The translations under genes and the position numbers were made by a program. This document shows positions 57,121 to 64,000 of a stretch of 64,000 bases of DNA, in pieces. Location: NCBI GenBank assembly GCA_009923495.1, contig RFTJ01000002.1, positions 1 through 64,000 on the forward strand, read 5' to 3'. The notes below the pieces were generated by a model. The model was not told the DNA's origin. It saw only the letters and a program-made list of their open reading frames with translations, and searched no databases. The stretch is from Actinomycetota bacterium (GTDB lineage: Bacteria > Actinomycetota > Actinomycetes > S36-B12 > UBA5976). Every line of letters begins with the position of its first letter. Position 1 is the stretch's first letter.

Positions 57121-58337
57121 TTGATGCCTAATAAAGCATCGACGGCCCTTTGCACACGATTTGATGCACTCGCCGAGAGTGCAGATGAACTTGCTAGGGT
57201 TTGCACCGCCCAATTATCAATGAGATTAAGTGCTGCCGGGGTATCCAAATCATTAGCAAGCAGTGCGGCCAGTTCCACCGAGCAGTCCGTTGTTGCATTA
57301 GGGCAGGCAAAGGCACGACGCCAGTTTTCTAGGCGTCTGGCGGCCGCGGCCAAGCCAGCATCTGTCCATTCCCATTCGGTGCGATAGTGGTGAGAAAGGA
57401 TTGCCAACCGGATTGCCATTGGATCGACACCGTCAATGAGCAACTTTGAGACGAAAACCAGATTGCCAAGCGACTTACTCATTTTGTGACCATCTAGCCA
57501 GACCATGCCAGTGTGCATGAAGGTCCGGGCGAACGGTGTGACGCCTGTGGCACTTTGTGCGTGCGCTGCACTCATCTCATGGTGCGGAAACTTAAGGTCG
57601 CTGCCACCTCCTTGAACATCAATAGTTGGACCGAGGTATTCAACGGCTATGGCAGCACATTCAATGTGCCAGCCTGGTCGGCCCGAGCCCAGAGCGCTAG
57701 TCCAAGCAGGATCGCCAGGTTGTTCAGCTCGCCATAACAATGGGTCGAGCGGATCATGTTTGCCGACTCTGTGTGGATCACCACCTCGTTGGCTAAACAA
57801 ATCAATCATGTCGTGGCGACTCAAATGACCGATACTGCCAATTAAGTTGGTCTGATTCGTCCTGTAGTAGAGATCCCCATCAAGATTGTAAACACAATCC
57901 GCCGCAATCAATTCATGCACTGCCGTCTCAACCAACGGAATGGACTCGACGGCTCCGATGTAATGCTGAGGTGGAATGACGCGTAGCGCAACCATGTCAG
58001 ATTTGAAAAGTTCGGTTTGCTCAGTGGCTATGTCCTGCCAGTTGCGTCCAATAAGCGCGGCGCGCTCGATCAGTGGGTCGTCCACGTCAGTGACATTTTG
58101 GGCGTAACTAACATCCGCGCCTGCTGCTCGCCAGATGCGAATTAAGGTGTCAAAGGCCACATAAGTAGCAGCATGGCCCATGTGGGTTGCGTCATAAGGC
58201 GTGATACCACAGACATAAATTTTCACTTCGCGATTGACTGCTAATTGGTGTTCAGCTTGTGAAGCAGAGTCATGAACCAGAGGTGGTGGCGCTAGAAAGT
58301 CTAATTTTGGGACATCAACGTCAGACCAAGGAAGCAC
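57117..58337 (-). CDS. mshC: Mycothiol ligase MshC
   Basis: 406 residues. Joins cysteine to glucosaminyl-inositol in mycothiol synthesis, a thiol cofactor found only in actinobacteria. It is a CysS-like class I ligase: VCGITPYDATHMGHA (about 43-57, HIGH-like), zinc ligands including Cys43, the WHIECAAIA segment, GGGSDLKFPHHE (about 251-262), and KMSKS in GHKMSKSLGN (about 292-301). ITPYDATHMGHA distinguishes MshC from cysteinyl-tRNA synthetase. GTG start with leaderless promoter. Confidence 0.94.
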   Translation of the reverse strand: MLPWSDVDVPKLDFLAPPPLVHDSASQAEHQLAVNREVKIYVCGITPYDATHMGHAATYVAFDTLIRIWRAAGADVSYAQNVTDVDDPLIERAALIGRNWQDIATEQTELFKSDMVALRVIPPQHYIGAVESIPLVETAVHELIAADCVYNLDGDLYYRTNQTNLIGSIGHLSRHDMIDLFSQRGGDPHRVGKHDPLDPLLWRAEQPGDPAWTSALGSGRPGWHIECAAIAVEYLGPTIDVQGGGSDLKFPHHEMSAAHAQSATGVTPFARTFMHTGMVWLDGHKMSKSLGNLVFVSKLLIDGVDPMAIRLAILSHHYRTEWEWTDAGLAAAARRLENWRRAFACPNATTDCSVELAALLANDLDTPAALNLIDNWAVQTLASSSALSASASNRVQRAVDALLGIK

Positions 58338-58343
58338 AGATTA

Positions 58344-58349
58344 AGTTTA
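58344..58349 (-). promoter_or_regulatory. -10 element (TAAACT) of a leaderless promoter for mshC
   Basis: Minus-strand hexamer ending 6 bases before the mshC GTG, in the 43-base gap after gnd. Confidence 0.6.
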
Positions 58350-58380
58350 AGGTACGGGCACTGTCGATGGTATGGTCGAA

Positions 58381-59427
58381 TTAGTCCTTCTTTTCGTGAT
58401 GCCCGCCAAATTGCTTTCGCATGGCGGAAAGAACCTTATTTGCAAATAGCGACCGGTTACGAGATTCAAACCTGCTATTCACTGCAGCTGTCAAGACCGG
58501 AGCAGGAACACCTTCTTCAATGGCTGCTATGGCCGTCCACCGACCTTCTCCCGAATCAGACACCCTGCCAGTAAATTCGTCGAGTTCTGGTGACTCATAC
58601 AAGGCAATTGCCGTTAGATCAAGCAGCCAAGAAGCCACGACACTGCCACGACGCCAAAGTTCTGTGATAGCAGCAATGTCGAATTCGTATTGATAATGCT
58701 CTGGGTGAGCTAGCGGCGCTGTCTCTGCGTCTGCGGTGCGCGGTTTCAATCCTTCATCGGCCGACTTCAGAATGTTTAGACCTTCGGCATAAGCAGCCAT
58801 CAATCCGTACTCGATACCGTTATGTACCATCTTGACGAAGTGGCCAGCGCCACTTGGTCCACAATGTAGCCAGCCCCGCTCCTCAGAGGCTAGATTTCCT
58901 GCTCGGCCGGGAGAGCGCTCAGCTGCATCTGCTCCAGGTGCAACGGCATTCCAAACATCGGACAGTGCCGTGACCACCGGCTTTTCGCCACCGATCATTA
59001 GGCAGTAACCGCGTTCAAGTCCCCAGACACCTCCGCTGGTGCCAACATCGACAAACTCAATACCTTTCTCAGCGGCCTTAGCACTATGAGCAAGGTCGTC
59101 ACGGTAGTAGGAATTACCACCGTCGATGATGATGTCTGAGGGCGAGAGTATGTCAATCAATTCGGAGATTACTGATTCAGTGATGCTACCCGCAGGAACC
59201 ATTACCCACACGGCTCGAGGCCCATTTAGTTGGGAAGAAAATTCGTTCAGAGTCGAGATGGCAGTGATTTGTTCAGGATTTTCGGCAGCTAAATTATGCG
59301 CAACTTCGGGATTGGTGTCATAAACCACGCAGTGTAAGCCGGCTCTAGTTATTCTGCGGACAAGATTTGCTCCCATACGCCCAAGACCGACCATGCCAAT
59401 TTGTGTGATGTTTTCGTAGGTTGCCAC
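58381..59427 (-). CDS. gnd: 6-phosphogluconate dehydrogenase, decarboxylating (short type)
   Basis: 348 residues, the shorter bacterial form. Converts 6-phosphogluconate to ribulose 5-phosphate with CO2 release. Nucleotide motif GMVGLGRMGANLVRR (about 12-26), IDGGNSYYRD (about 100-109), DVGTSGGVWGLERG (about 126-139), and catalytic Lys/Asn in GHFVKMVHNGIEYG (about 196-209). GTG start with GGAG 5 bases upstream. It completes the oxidative pentose branch that zwf and pgl begin elsewhere in the window. Confidence 0.93.
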   Translation of the reverse strand: MATYENITQIGMVGLGRMGANLVRRITRAGLHCVVYDTNPEVAHNLAAENPEQITAISTLNEFSSQLNGPRAVWVMVPAGSITESVISELIDILSPSDIIIDGGNSYYRDDLAHSAKAAEKGIEFVDVGTSGGVWGLERGYCLMIGGEKPVVTALSDVWNAVAPGADAAERSPGRAGNLASEERGWLHCGPSGAGHFVKMVHNGIEYGLMAAYAEGLNILKSADEGLKPRTADAETAPLAHPEHYQYEFDIAAITELWRRGSVVASWLLDLTAIALYESPELDEFTGRVSDSGEGRWTAIAAIEEGVPAPVLTAAVNSRFESRNRSLFANKVLSAMRKQFGGHHEKKD

Positions 59428-59498
59428 ATCTGCTCCAAAACTAGTACGCGTATTCTTAGCGTACAGAACACCTCTTCAGGAAAGTTGGAGCACACCGC

Positions 59499-61127
59499 AT
59501 GACTGGCACACCAGGCTTTAATTGCAATGAATGGAAACACTTAACCTCTCTGGCAGAGCAGCGCAAAAATCAGCACATTCGAGACCTCTTTGCCGGTGAC
59601 TCAGATCGGGTATCCGAACTTACTTTTACTGCTGGTCCGCTGACTATCGACTTCAGTCGACAGCGAGTAGATAGTCAAGTCATTGAGAGTTTGTTCAAGC
59701 TAGCTAGCCAAGTTGGCCTTGCCCAAGCTCGGGACGCAATGTTTGCTGGCGAGCACATAAATAGCACCGAGGATCGTGCCGTCCTGCATACCGCACTACG
59801 ACTGCCGCGGGATGCCAGTCTGACAGTTGATGGCCAAGATGTCGTAGCTGAGGTGCACGAAATTCTTGACCGTATGAGCCTGTTGGCCGATCAGGTGCGT
59901 AGTGGCAATTGGCTCGGTGTTACCGGATTGCCAATAAAAAATGTGGTGAACATAGGTATTGGCGGGTCAGACTTGGGTCCAGTGATGGCGTACGAAGCGC
60001 TACGCGCTTACAGTGCCCGTGATTTGAGTTTCTATTTTGTTAGCAATGTTGATGGCACAGACATAGCTGAAGTACTGCGACAGATCGACCCGCTGGAAAC
60101 CCTTTTTATTGTGGCGAGTAAAACTTTCAGCACGATAGAAACCATGATGAATGCGGCCACTGCGCGCGAAGCCCTTTTGAGTGCAGTAACGAACCAGTCA
60201 ATGGATGCGGTCGCTAAGCATTTTGTCGCCGTTTCGACGCACAAACAACGAGTCGAGGAATTCGGCATTAACTCGGAAAACATGTTTGGATTCTGGGACT
60301 GGGTAGGCGGTAGATACTCGATGGACTCGAGTATCGGACTCTCAACAATGATTGCTATCGGCCCTGAGAATTTTGCTCAGTTACTTGCAGGTTTCCACAC
60401 CCTTGATGAACATTTCCGGAATGCTCCTGATTCCCAAAATGTGCCTCTACTGATGGGTCTGATTGGCATTTGGAATCGCTCGTTCTTAGACATCGAAACT
60501 GTCGCAGTACTGCCATACGACCAGTACCTAAAACGTTTCCCTGCCTATTTGCAGCAACTAATAATGGAAAGTAACGGAAAATCGGTAACCCATTCAGGAG
60601 AGTTGGTGCCTACCCAAACAAGTCCGGTTTACTGGGGAGAGCCTGGAACCAATGGTCAGCATTCGTTCTATCAAATGTTGCACCAGGGCACTTCACTAGT
60701 GGCCTGCGATGTATTAGTTCCCGCCCAATCACAAAATAAATTGGGGGCACACCACGATGTTTTAGTTAGCAATGCACTAGCCCAGGCAACAGTGCTGGCA
60801 TTTGGCCGAACGGCTGATCAAGTGAAAGCGGCGAATACTCCCGAGGCTCTCATTAATCACAAAGTCATGCCTGGCAATCGGCCGACCACATTAATTACTT
60901 TGGACGAAGTCACCCCATTTGCTCTCGGTTCACTTATTGCACTTTACGAACACATGGTATTTGTGCAAGGAATTGTCTGGGGAATCAATTCATTCGATCA
61001 ATGGGGCGTTGAATTGGGCAAAGAAATGGCTACGGCGATTGCACCATTTTTAACTAACGATGCTGAAGTGTCAGATTTTGACGCAGCAACTCAATCCGCA
61101 ATCAGTTGGTATCGCCAAAAGCGCTAA
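59499..61127 (+). CDS. pgi: Glucose-6-phosphate isomerase
   Basis: 542 residues, full length. Interconverts glucose 6-phosphate and fructose 6-phosphate. Motifs: NIGIGGSDLGPVMAYEAL (about 151-168), VSNVDGTDI (about 188-196), GGRYS...SIGL (about 269-280), and catalytic Glu/His in QLIMESNGKSV (about 350-360) and GTNGQHSFYQML. Shine-Dalgarno GGAG lies 8 bases upstream. Divergent from gnd; 3' end overlaps the convergent PAC2 gene by 4 bases. Confidence 0.95.
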   Translation: MTGTPGFNCNEWKHLTSLAEQRKNQHIRDLFAGDSDRVSELTFTAGPLTIDFSRQRVDSQVIESLFKLASQVGLAQARDAMFAGEHINSTEDRAVLHTALRLPRDASLTVDGQDVVAEVHEILDRMSLLADQVRSGNWLGVTGLPIKNVVNIGIGGSDLGPVMAYEALRAYSARDLSFYFVSNVDGTDIAEVLRQIDPLETLFIVASKTFSTIETMMNAATAREALLSAVTNQSMDAVAKHFVAVSTHKQRVEEFGINSENMFGFWDWVGGRYSMDSSIGLSTMIAIGPENFAQLLAGFHTLDEHFRNAPDSQNVPLLMGLIGIWNRSFLDIETVAVLPYDQYLKRFPAYLQQLIMESNGKSVTHSGELVPTQTSPVYWGEPGTNGQHSFYQMLHQGTSLVACDVLVPAQSQNKLGAHHDVLVSNALAQATVLAFGRTADQVKAANTPEALINHKVMPGNRPTTLITLDEVTPFALGSLIALYEHMVFVQGIVWGINSFDQWGVELGKEMATAIAPFLTNDAEVSDFDAATQSAISWYRQKR

Positions 61128-61984
61128 TTTTCCCGCCGCCGCAAATATCGTTCAAACTCGCGTGCTATGGCTTCGCCACTAGCTTCGGGGAGTTCAGCAG
61201 TCTCTATGCCTTCCTCCAGACTTCGTACATAATCGGCAATGTCCTCATCGGCGGTTGCCAAATCATCAGCTCCAGTTTGCCAAGCGCGGGCATTTTCAAC
61301 CATGTCGTCCAGAGGAATGGCAATGTCTAGCACATCCTCAATGCCACGAAGTAGCGCTAGAGACGCTTTTGGACAAGGATCACCAGCAACATAATGGGGT
61401 ATTGCAGCCCAAAGTGAAGCAGATTCAAATCCAAATCCTTCTAACTCGTCTTGTAATACATTCAACATGCTCACGGGGCCTTCGTAACGAGATAGTTCAA
61501 ATCCCGTTATTTCCTGAATCCGAGGGTCAGAGGCATTGCCATGAACATGTATTGGCCGATTATGCAGGACTTCAGCTAGCATGCCGCCAAGAGTAATTAC
61601 CAACCCTGGTGCTTTGGGATTAATGATTGACAACACTTCCGTGCAATATTGCTGCCAACGCAGATTTGGCTCGTCGCCGACAATAATAAAAATTCGAGTG
61701 TTTGGCAGATTCACACATTTAACTTCACTTATGGTCGTGGCTGGCCAGTAAATTTCTCGCCTGCCCTCGGGTGAAATGTAGATTTCGGGTCGATTCTCGG
61801 TGTAACTGTAATAGTCGTCCTGACTAATTTCGTTCACTGAAATCACATCCCAAACTTCCAGGAGATACTCGAGTGCTTCCGAAGAAGCCTCAGCCGCATT
61901 ACTCCAACCTTTGAAGGCGGCCAGTACTAAGGTTGCTGGATCCTTTTGCAGATTGCCCGCTGCAGATTGGCTGTTTTGCTCCAC
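61124..61984 (-). CDS. PAC2-family protein (proteasome assembly chaperone-like)
   Basis: 286 residues. The PAC2 superfamily includes eukaryotic proteasome assembly chaperones; actinobacterial members have unknown roles. Visible: LVLAAFKGWSNAAEASSEALEYL near the N-terminus in parts, the NTRIFIIVGDEPNLRW region, LVITLGGMLAEVLHNRP, and C-terminal acidic helices with YLRRREN. The GTG start follows a TACACT -10 by 6 bases; the frame is open 72 bases further. It lies divergent from trmI and the proteasomal ATPase gene, which fits a proteasome-related role. Confidence 0.88.
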   Translation of the reverse strand: MEQNSQSAAGNLQKDPATLVLAAFKGWSNAAEASSEALEYLLEVWDVISVNEISQDDYYSYTENRPEIYISPEGRREIYWPATTISEVKCVNLPNTRIFIIVGDEPNLRWQQYCTEVLSIINPKAPGLVITLGGMLAEVLHNRPIHVHGNASDPRIQEITGFELSRYEGPVSMLNVLQDELEGFGFESASLWAAIPHYVAGDPCPKASLALLRGIEDVLDIAIPLDDMVENARAWQTGADDLATADEDIADYVRSLEEGIETAELPEASGEAIAREFERYLRRREN

Positions 61985-61990
61985 GTTTTG

Positions 61991-61996
61991 AGTGTA
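61991..61996 (-). promoter_or_regulatory. -10 element (TACACT) of a leaderless promoter for the PAC2 gene
   Basis: Minus-strand hexamer ending 6 bases before the GTG; it also decided the choice of start for the PAC2 gene. Confidence 0.6.
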
Positions 61997-62070
61997 TCGC
62001 CTACGACTGTCGCGCAGCCATGGGAATGCTGACACAATAGAAGCGAAACAAATCATTAAAAGGGTGAAAA

Positions 62071-62949
62071 ATGACTAGCCAAAAAGCGCTATTCGCAATT
62101 GGCGATCGTGTGCAATTAACCGACACCAAAGGGCGAAAACACACAGTGGTTCTTGAGGCAGGCAGGGAATTCCACACTAATCACGGCGCGATTGCGCATG
62201 ATGAACTGATTGGCAAGCCCGAGGGAATCACCGTTACTTCAACTGGTAATTATGTTTACCTGGCACTTCGCCCATTGCTTAGCGATTTCGTCTTGTCTAT
62301 GCCACGTGGCGCTGCCGTGATTTACCCCAAAGATGCTGCGGCGATAGTTGGATTGGCTGACATTTATCCCGGCTCGTCGGTTGTAGAAGCTGGCGTTGGC
62401 TCAGGTGCGCTTAGTTGCTCGCTGCTTCGGGCAATCGGAGAAACTGGACAACTACATAGTTATGAGCGCCGTGAAGAATTCGCAAAAGTTGCTGAAAAGA
62501 ATGTTTCAACATTTTTCGGTACCCGACCAAGTAATTGGAACCTAACGCTAGGTTCGGTCCAGGATGAAACATCCGCATTGGCCGACGAGTCAGTTGACCG
62601 CGTGATACTGGACATGCTTTCGCCTTGGGAGTGCGTGAGAGCAGTCTCTCGAATCACAAGACCTGGTGGTGTTTTCGTTATCTACGTTGCCACCACAACC
62701 CAAATGGCTAAGACGATTGAAGCCATTCGGGATTCAAAATCTTGGACAGATCCTGTTGGCCAGGAACTGATTGCCCGAACCTGGCATGTTGAGGGACTGG
62801 CGGTTAGGCCAAGTCACAAAATGCAAGGACACACTGGATTTTTGGTCGTCGCCCGCAAACTCGCGGCCGGTACCGTGCTACCACCTCGGCGAATCCGACC
62901 CGCAAAAGGATTTGATGCACAAGAATTAGAGCAAGAACAAGATGAGTGA
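62071..62949 (+). CDS. trmI: tRNA (adenine-58-N1)-methyltransferase TrmI
   Basis: 292 residues. Makes m1A58 in the tRNA T loop. N-terminal beta domain, then YPKDAAAIVGLADIYPGSSVVEAGVGSGALS in pieces (SAM motif I about 107-117), DMLSPWE (about 188-194), and ARTWHVEGLAVRPSHKMQGHTGFL near the end. In actinobacteria this gene usually precedes arc/mpa, as here. Shine-Dalgarno AAGGGTG lies about 5 bases before ATG. Confidence 0.94.
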   Translation: MTSQKALFAIGDRVQLTDTKGRKHTVVLEAGREFHTNHGAIAHDELIGKPEGITVTSTGNYVYLALRPLLSDFVLSMPRGAAVIYPKDAAAIVGLADIYPGSSVVEAGVGSGALSCSLLRAIGETGQLHSYERREEFAKVAEKNVSTFFGTRPSNWNLTLGSVQDETSALADESVDRVILDMLSPWECVRAVSRITRPGGVFVIYVATTTQMAKTIEAIRDSKSWTDPVGQELIARTWHVEGLAVRPSHKMQGHTGFLVVARKLAAGTVLPPRRIRPAKGFDAQELEQEQDE

Positions 62950-62964
62950 GTTGGTGACCCAGCT

Positions 62965-64000
62965 GTGACACCGGAAGATCTAGCCACATTACAAAAGCGC
63001 GTCGATGATTTAGTGGCCCACAATGAGTTGTTAGCCAAAACTTTGCGGCAGGCGCGTGCGGAGATCTCTGAACTCCATCAAGAACTTGAGAAATTGGGAT
63101 TACCACCTAATAACTACGGAATTTTCCTTAACCATGAGTCAGATGGCCTTATTAACATTTCTTTTAATTCACGCCAGATGCGGGTAGCTGTCAACACCGA
63201 GTTGGATTACAAAAACCTATCTCGGGGACAACTGGTCGTCCTGAATGATGCGATGAATGTGATTGAATTTGGCGAACTTCCTAAAAGTGGTCAGCTTGCA
63301 ACATTTCTAGAGCCAGTTGGCGATGGCGATCGCATACTGGTGCGTGGCCTGGCTGATGAAATTCACGTGGTTCAGGCGGCCGAGCAGGTTGCAATTAACG
63401 AACTACAGTTTGGCGACAATCTGCTTTGTGATCTTCGTGTGGGCTATGCCTTTGAACGAATTGCCCGCTCCGAAATAGAAGATCTGCTTCTCGAGGAAGT
63501 ACCTGACATCTCGTATGAGGATATCGGGGGACTACAGTCTCAAATTGAGAGCATCATTGACGCGGTTGAGCTGCCCTTTTTGCAAGCAAAACTTTTCGCA
63601 GAATATGCCCTAAAAGCACCGAAAGGCATTTTGCTGTATGGACCCCCAGGCTGCGGGAAGACTTTAATAGCCAAAGCAGTAGCAAACTCAATTGCAAAAA
63701 AGACAAAACAAATTTCTGGGCAGGGAAGTGGGACCAGTTACTTCATCAACATCAAAGGTCCTGAGCTTTTGAACAAATACGTGGGCGAAACTGAGAAACA
63801 AATTCGAACGATTTTTCAGCGAGCACGCGAGCGCGCAGAGGCGGGCAATCCGGTCATCGTATTCTTTGATGAAATGGACGCTCTGTTTCGAACCCGTGGC
63901 TCTGGGGTATCTAGCGATGTAGAGAACACAATTGTGCCCCAACTTTTGAGTGAAATAGACGGTGTCGAGGGCTTGGAGCACGTAATAGTAATTGGCGCCT
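62965..64000 (+). CDS. arc: Proteasome-associated AAA ATPase (Mpa/ARC), 3' end cut off
   Basis: 345 codons are visible before the window ends. Hexameric unfoldase that feeds Pup-tagged proteins into the 20S proteasome. N-terminal coiled coil (about 1-50, RVDDLVAHNELLAKTLRQAR and following), two OB-type domains (about 55-190), then the AAA domain with YEDIGGLQSQI, Walker A GPPGCGKT (about 226-233), KGPELLNKYVGETE and Walker B VIVFFDEMDALF. The GTG start lies 15 bases after the trmI stop without a clear Shine-Dalgarno. The sensor regions and C-terminal GQYL-type tail lie outside the window. Confidence 0.93.
   Translation, partial: MTPEDLATLQKRVDDLVAHNELLAKTLRQARAEISELHQELEKLGLPPNNYGIFLNHESDGLINISFNSRQMRVAVNTELDYKNLSRGQLVVLNDAMNVIEFGELPKSGQLATFLEPVGDGDRILVRGLADEIHVVQAAEQVAINELQFGDNLLCDLRVGYAFERIARSEIEDLLLEEVPDISYEDIGGLQSQIESIIDAVELPFLQAKLFAEYALKAPKGILLYGPPGCGKTLIAKAVANSIAKKTKQISGQGSGTSYFINIKGPELLNKYVGETEKQIRTIFQRARERAEAGNPVIVFFDEMDALFRTRGSGVSSDVENTIVPQLLSEIDGVEGLEHVIVIGA

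Overview
The window is chromosomal DNA from an actinobacterium. The evidence is gene content and order: a polA end followed by rpsA-coaE-uvrB, rapZ-yvcK-whiA-gap-pgk-tpiA-secG-rbpA, tkt-tal-zwf-opcA-pgl, sufR-B-D-Rieske-C-S-U-T, mycothiol ligase mshC, and trmI next to a proteasomal Mpa/ARC ATPase. Base composition looks close to half GC, intergenic spaces are short, stop/start overlaps (ATGA, GTGA) are common, and no mobile element, CRISPR array or phage gene is visible. This resembles streamlined aquatic Actinobacteria of the Nanopelagicales (acI) type, but that placement is an inference.

Layout. 1-78: the last codons of polA. 336-2845: a four-gene accessory cassette (zinc ribbon plus membrane protein, SPFH/SHOCT protein, small zinc ribbon, YbjQ-like protein) placed between polA and rpsA. 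3119-16007: ribosomal protein S1, CoA synthesis, nucleotide excision repair (uvrB, uvrA, uvrC) with a TerC membrane protein, then rapZ-yvcK-whiA. 16134-19796: lower glycolysis, secG and rbpA. 19996-20361: an orphan HicB-like gene. 20406-26876 (minus): pentose phosphate operon. 26996-28853: haem O and haem A synthesis, convergent. 28942-35306: SUF iron-sulfur operon. 35387-43466: ABC-F protein, BI-1 protein, SURF1, DUF3099, dodecin, fabG-fabI, a secreted Ala/Lys-rich protein and a two-component system. 43499-51654: serB, an orphan ABC ATPase, small membrane proteins, trmB, ung, lemA-htpX, an esterase, trhO and tRNA-Leu(GAG). 51744-64000: M20 peptidase, aldo/keto reductase, uppP, three conserved actinobacterial genes (MSMEG_4193-type phosphatase, DUF3090, SCO1664) with mshC, gnd and pgi, and finally PAC2, trmI and the Mpa/ARC ATPase, which runs off the window.

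How the genes work together: most are housekeeping. Central carbon flow (pgi, gnd, zwf, pgl, tkt, tal, gap, pgk, tpiA) is nearly complete for hexose and pentose phosphates. The SUF operon supplies clusters, and ctaA/ctaB/SURF1 support a haem-copper oxidase encoded elsewhere.

What stands out. (1) Fifteen genes have a TANNNT hexamer exactly 6 nt before the start codon, and two more have it at 7 nt, which points to widespread leaderless transcription. (2) rpsA lacks most of its fourth S1 domain through a clean in-frame deletion. (3) The HtpX-like protein next to lemA has lost the segment carrying the catalytic HExxH motif. (4) The cassette between polA and rpsA is the best candidate for a poorly described system. 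(5) The HicB-like gene has no ordinary start codon covering its domain.
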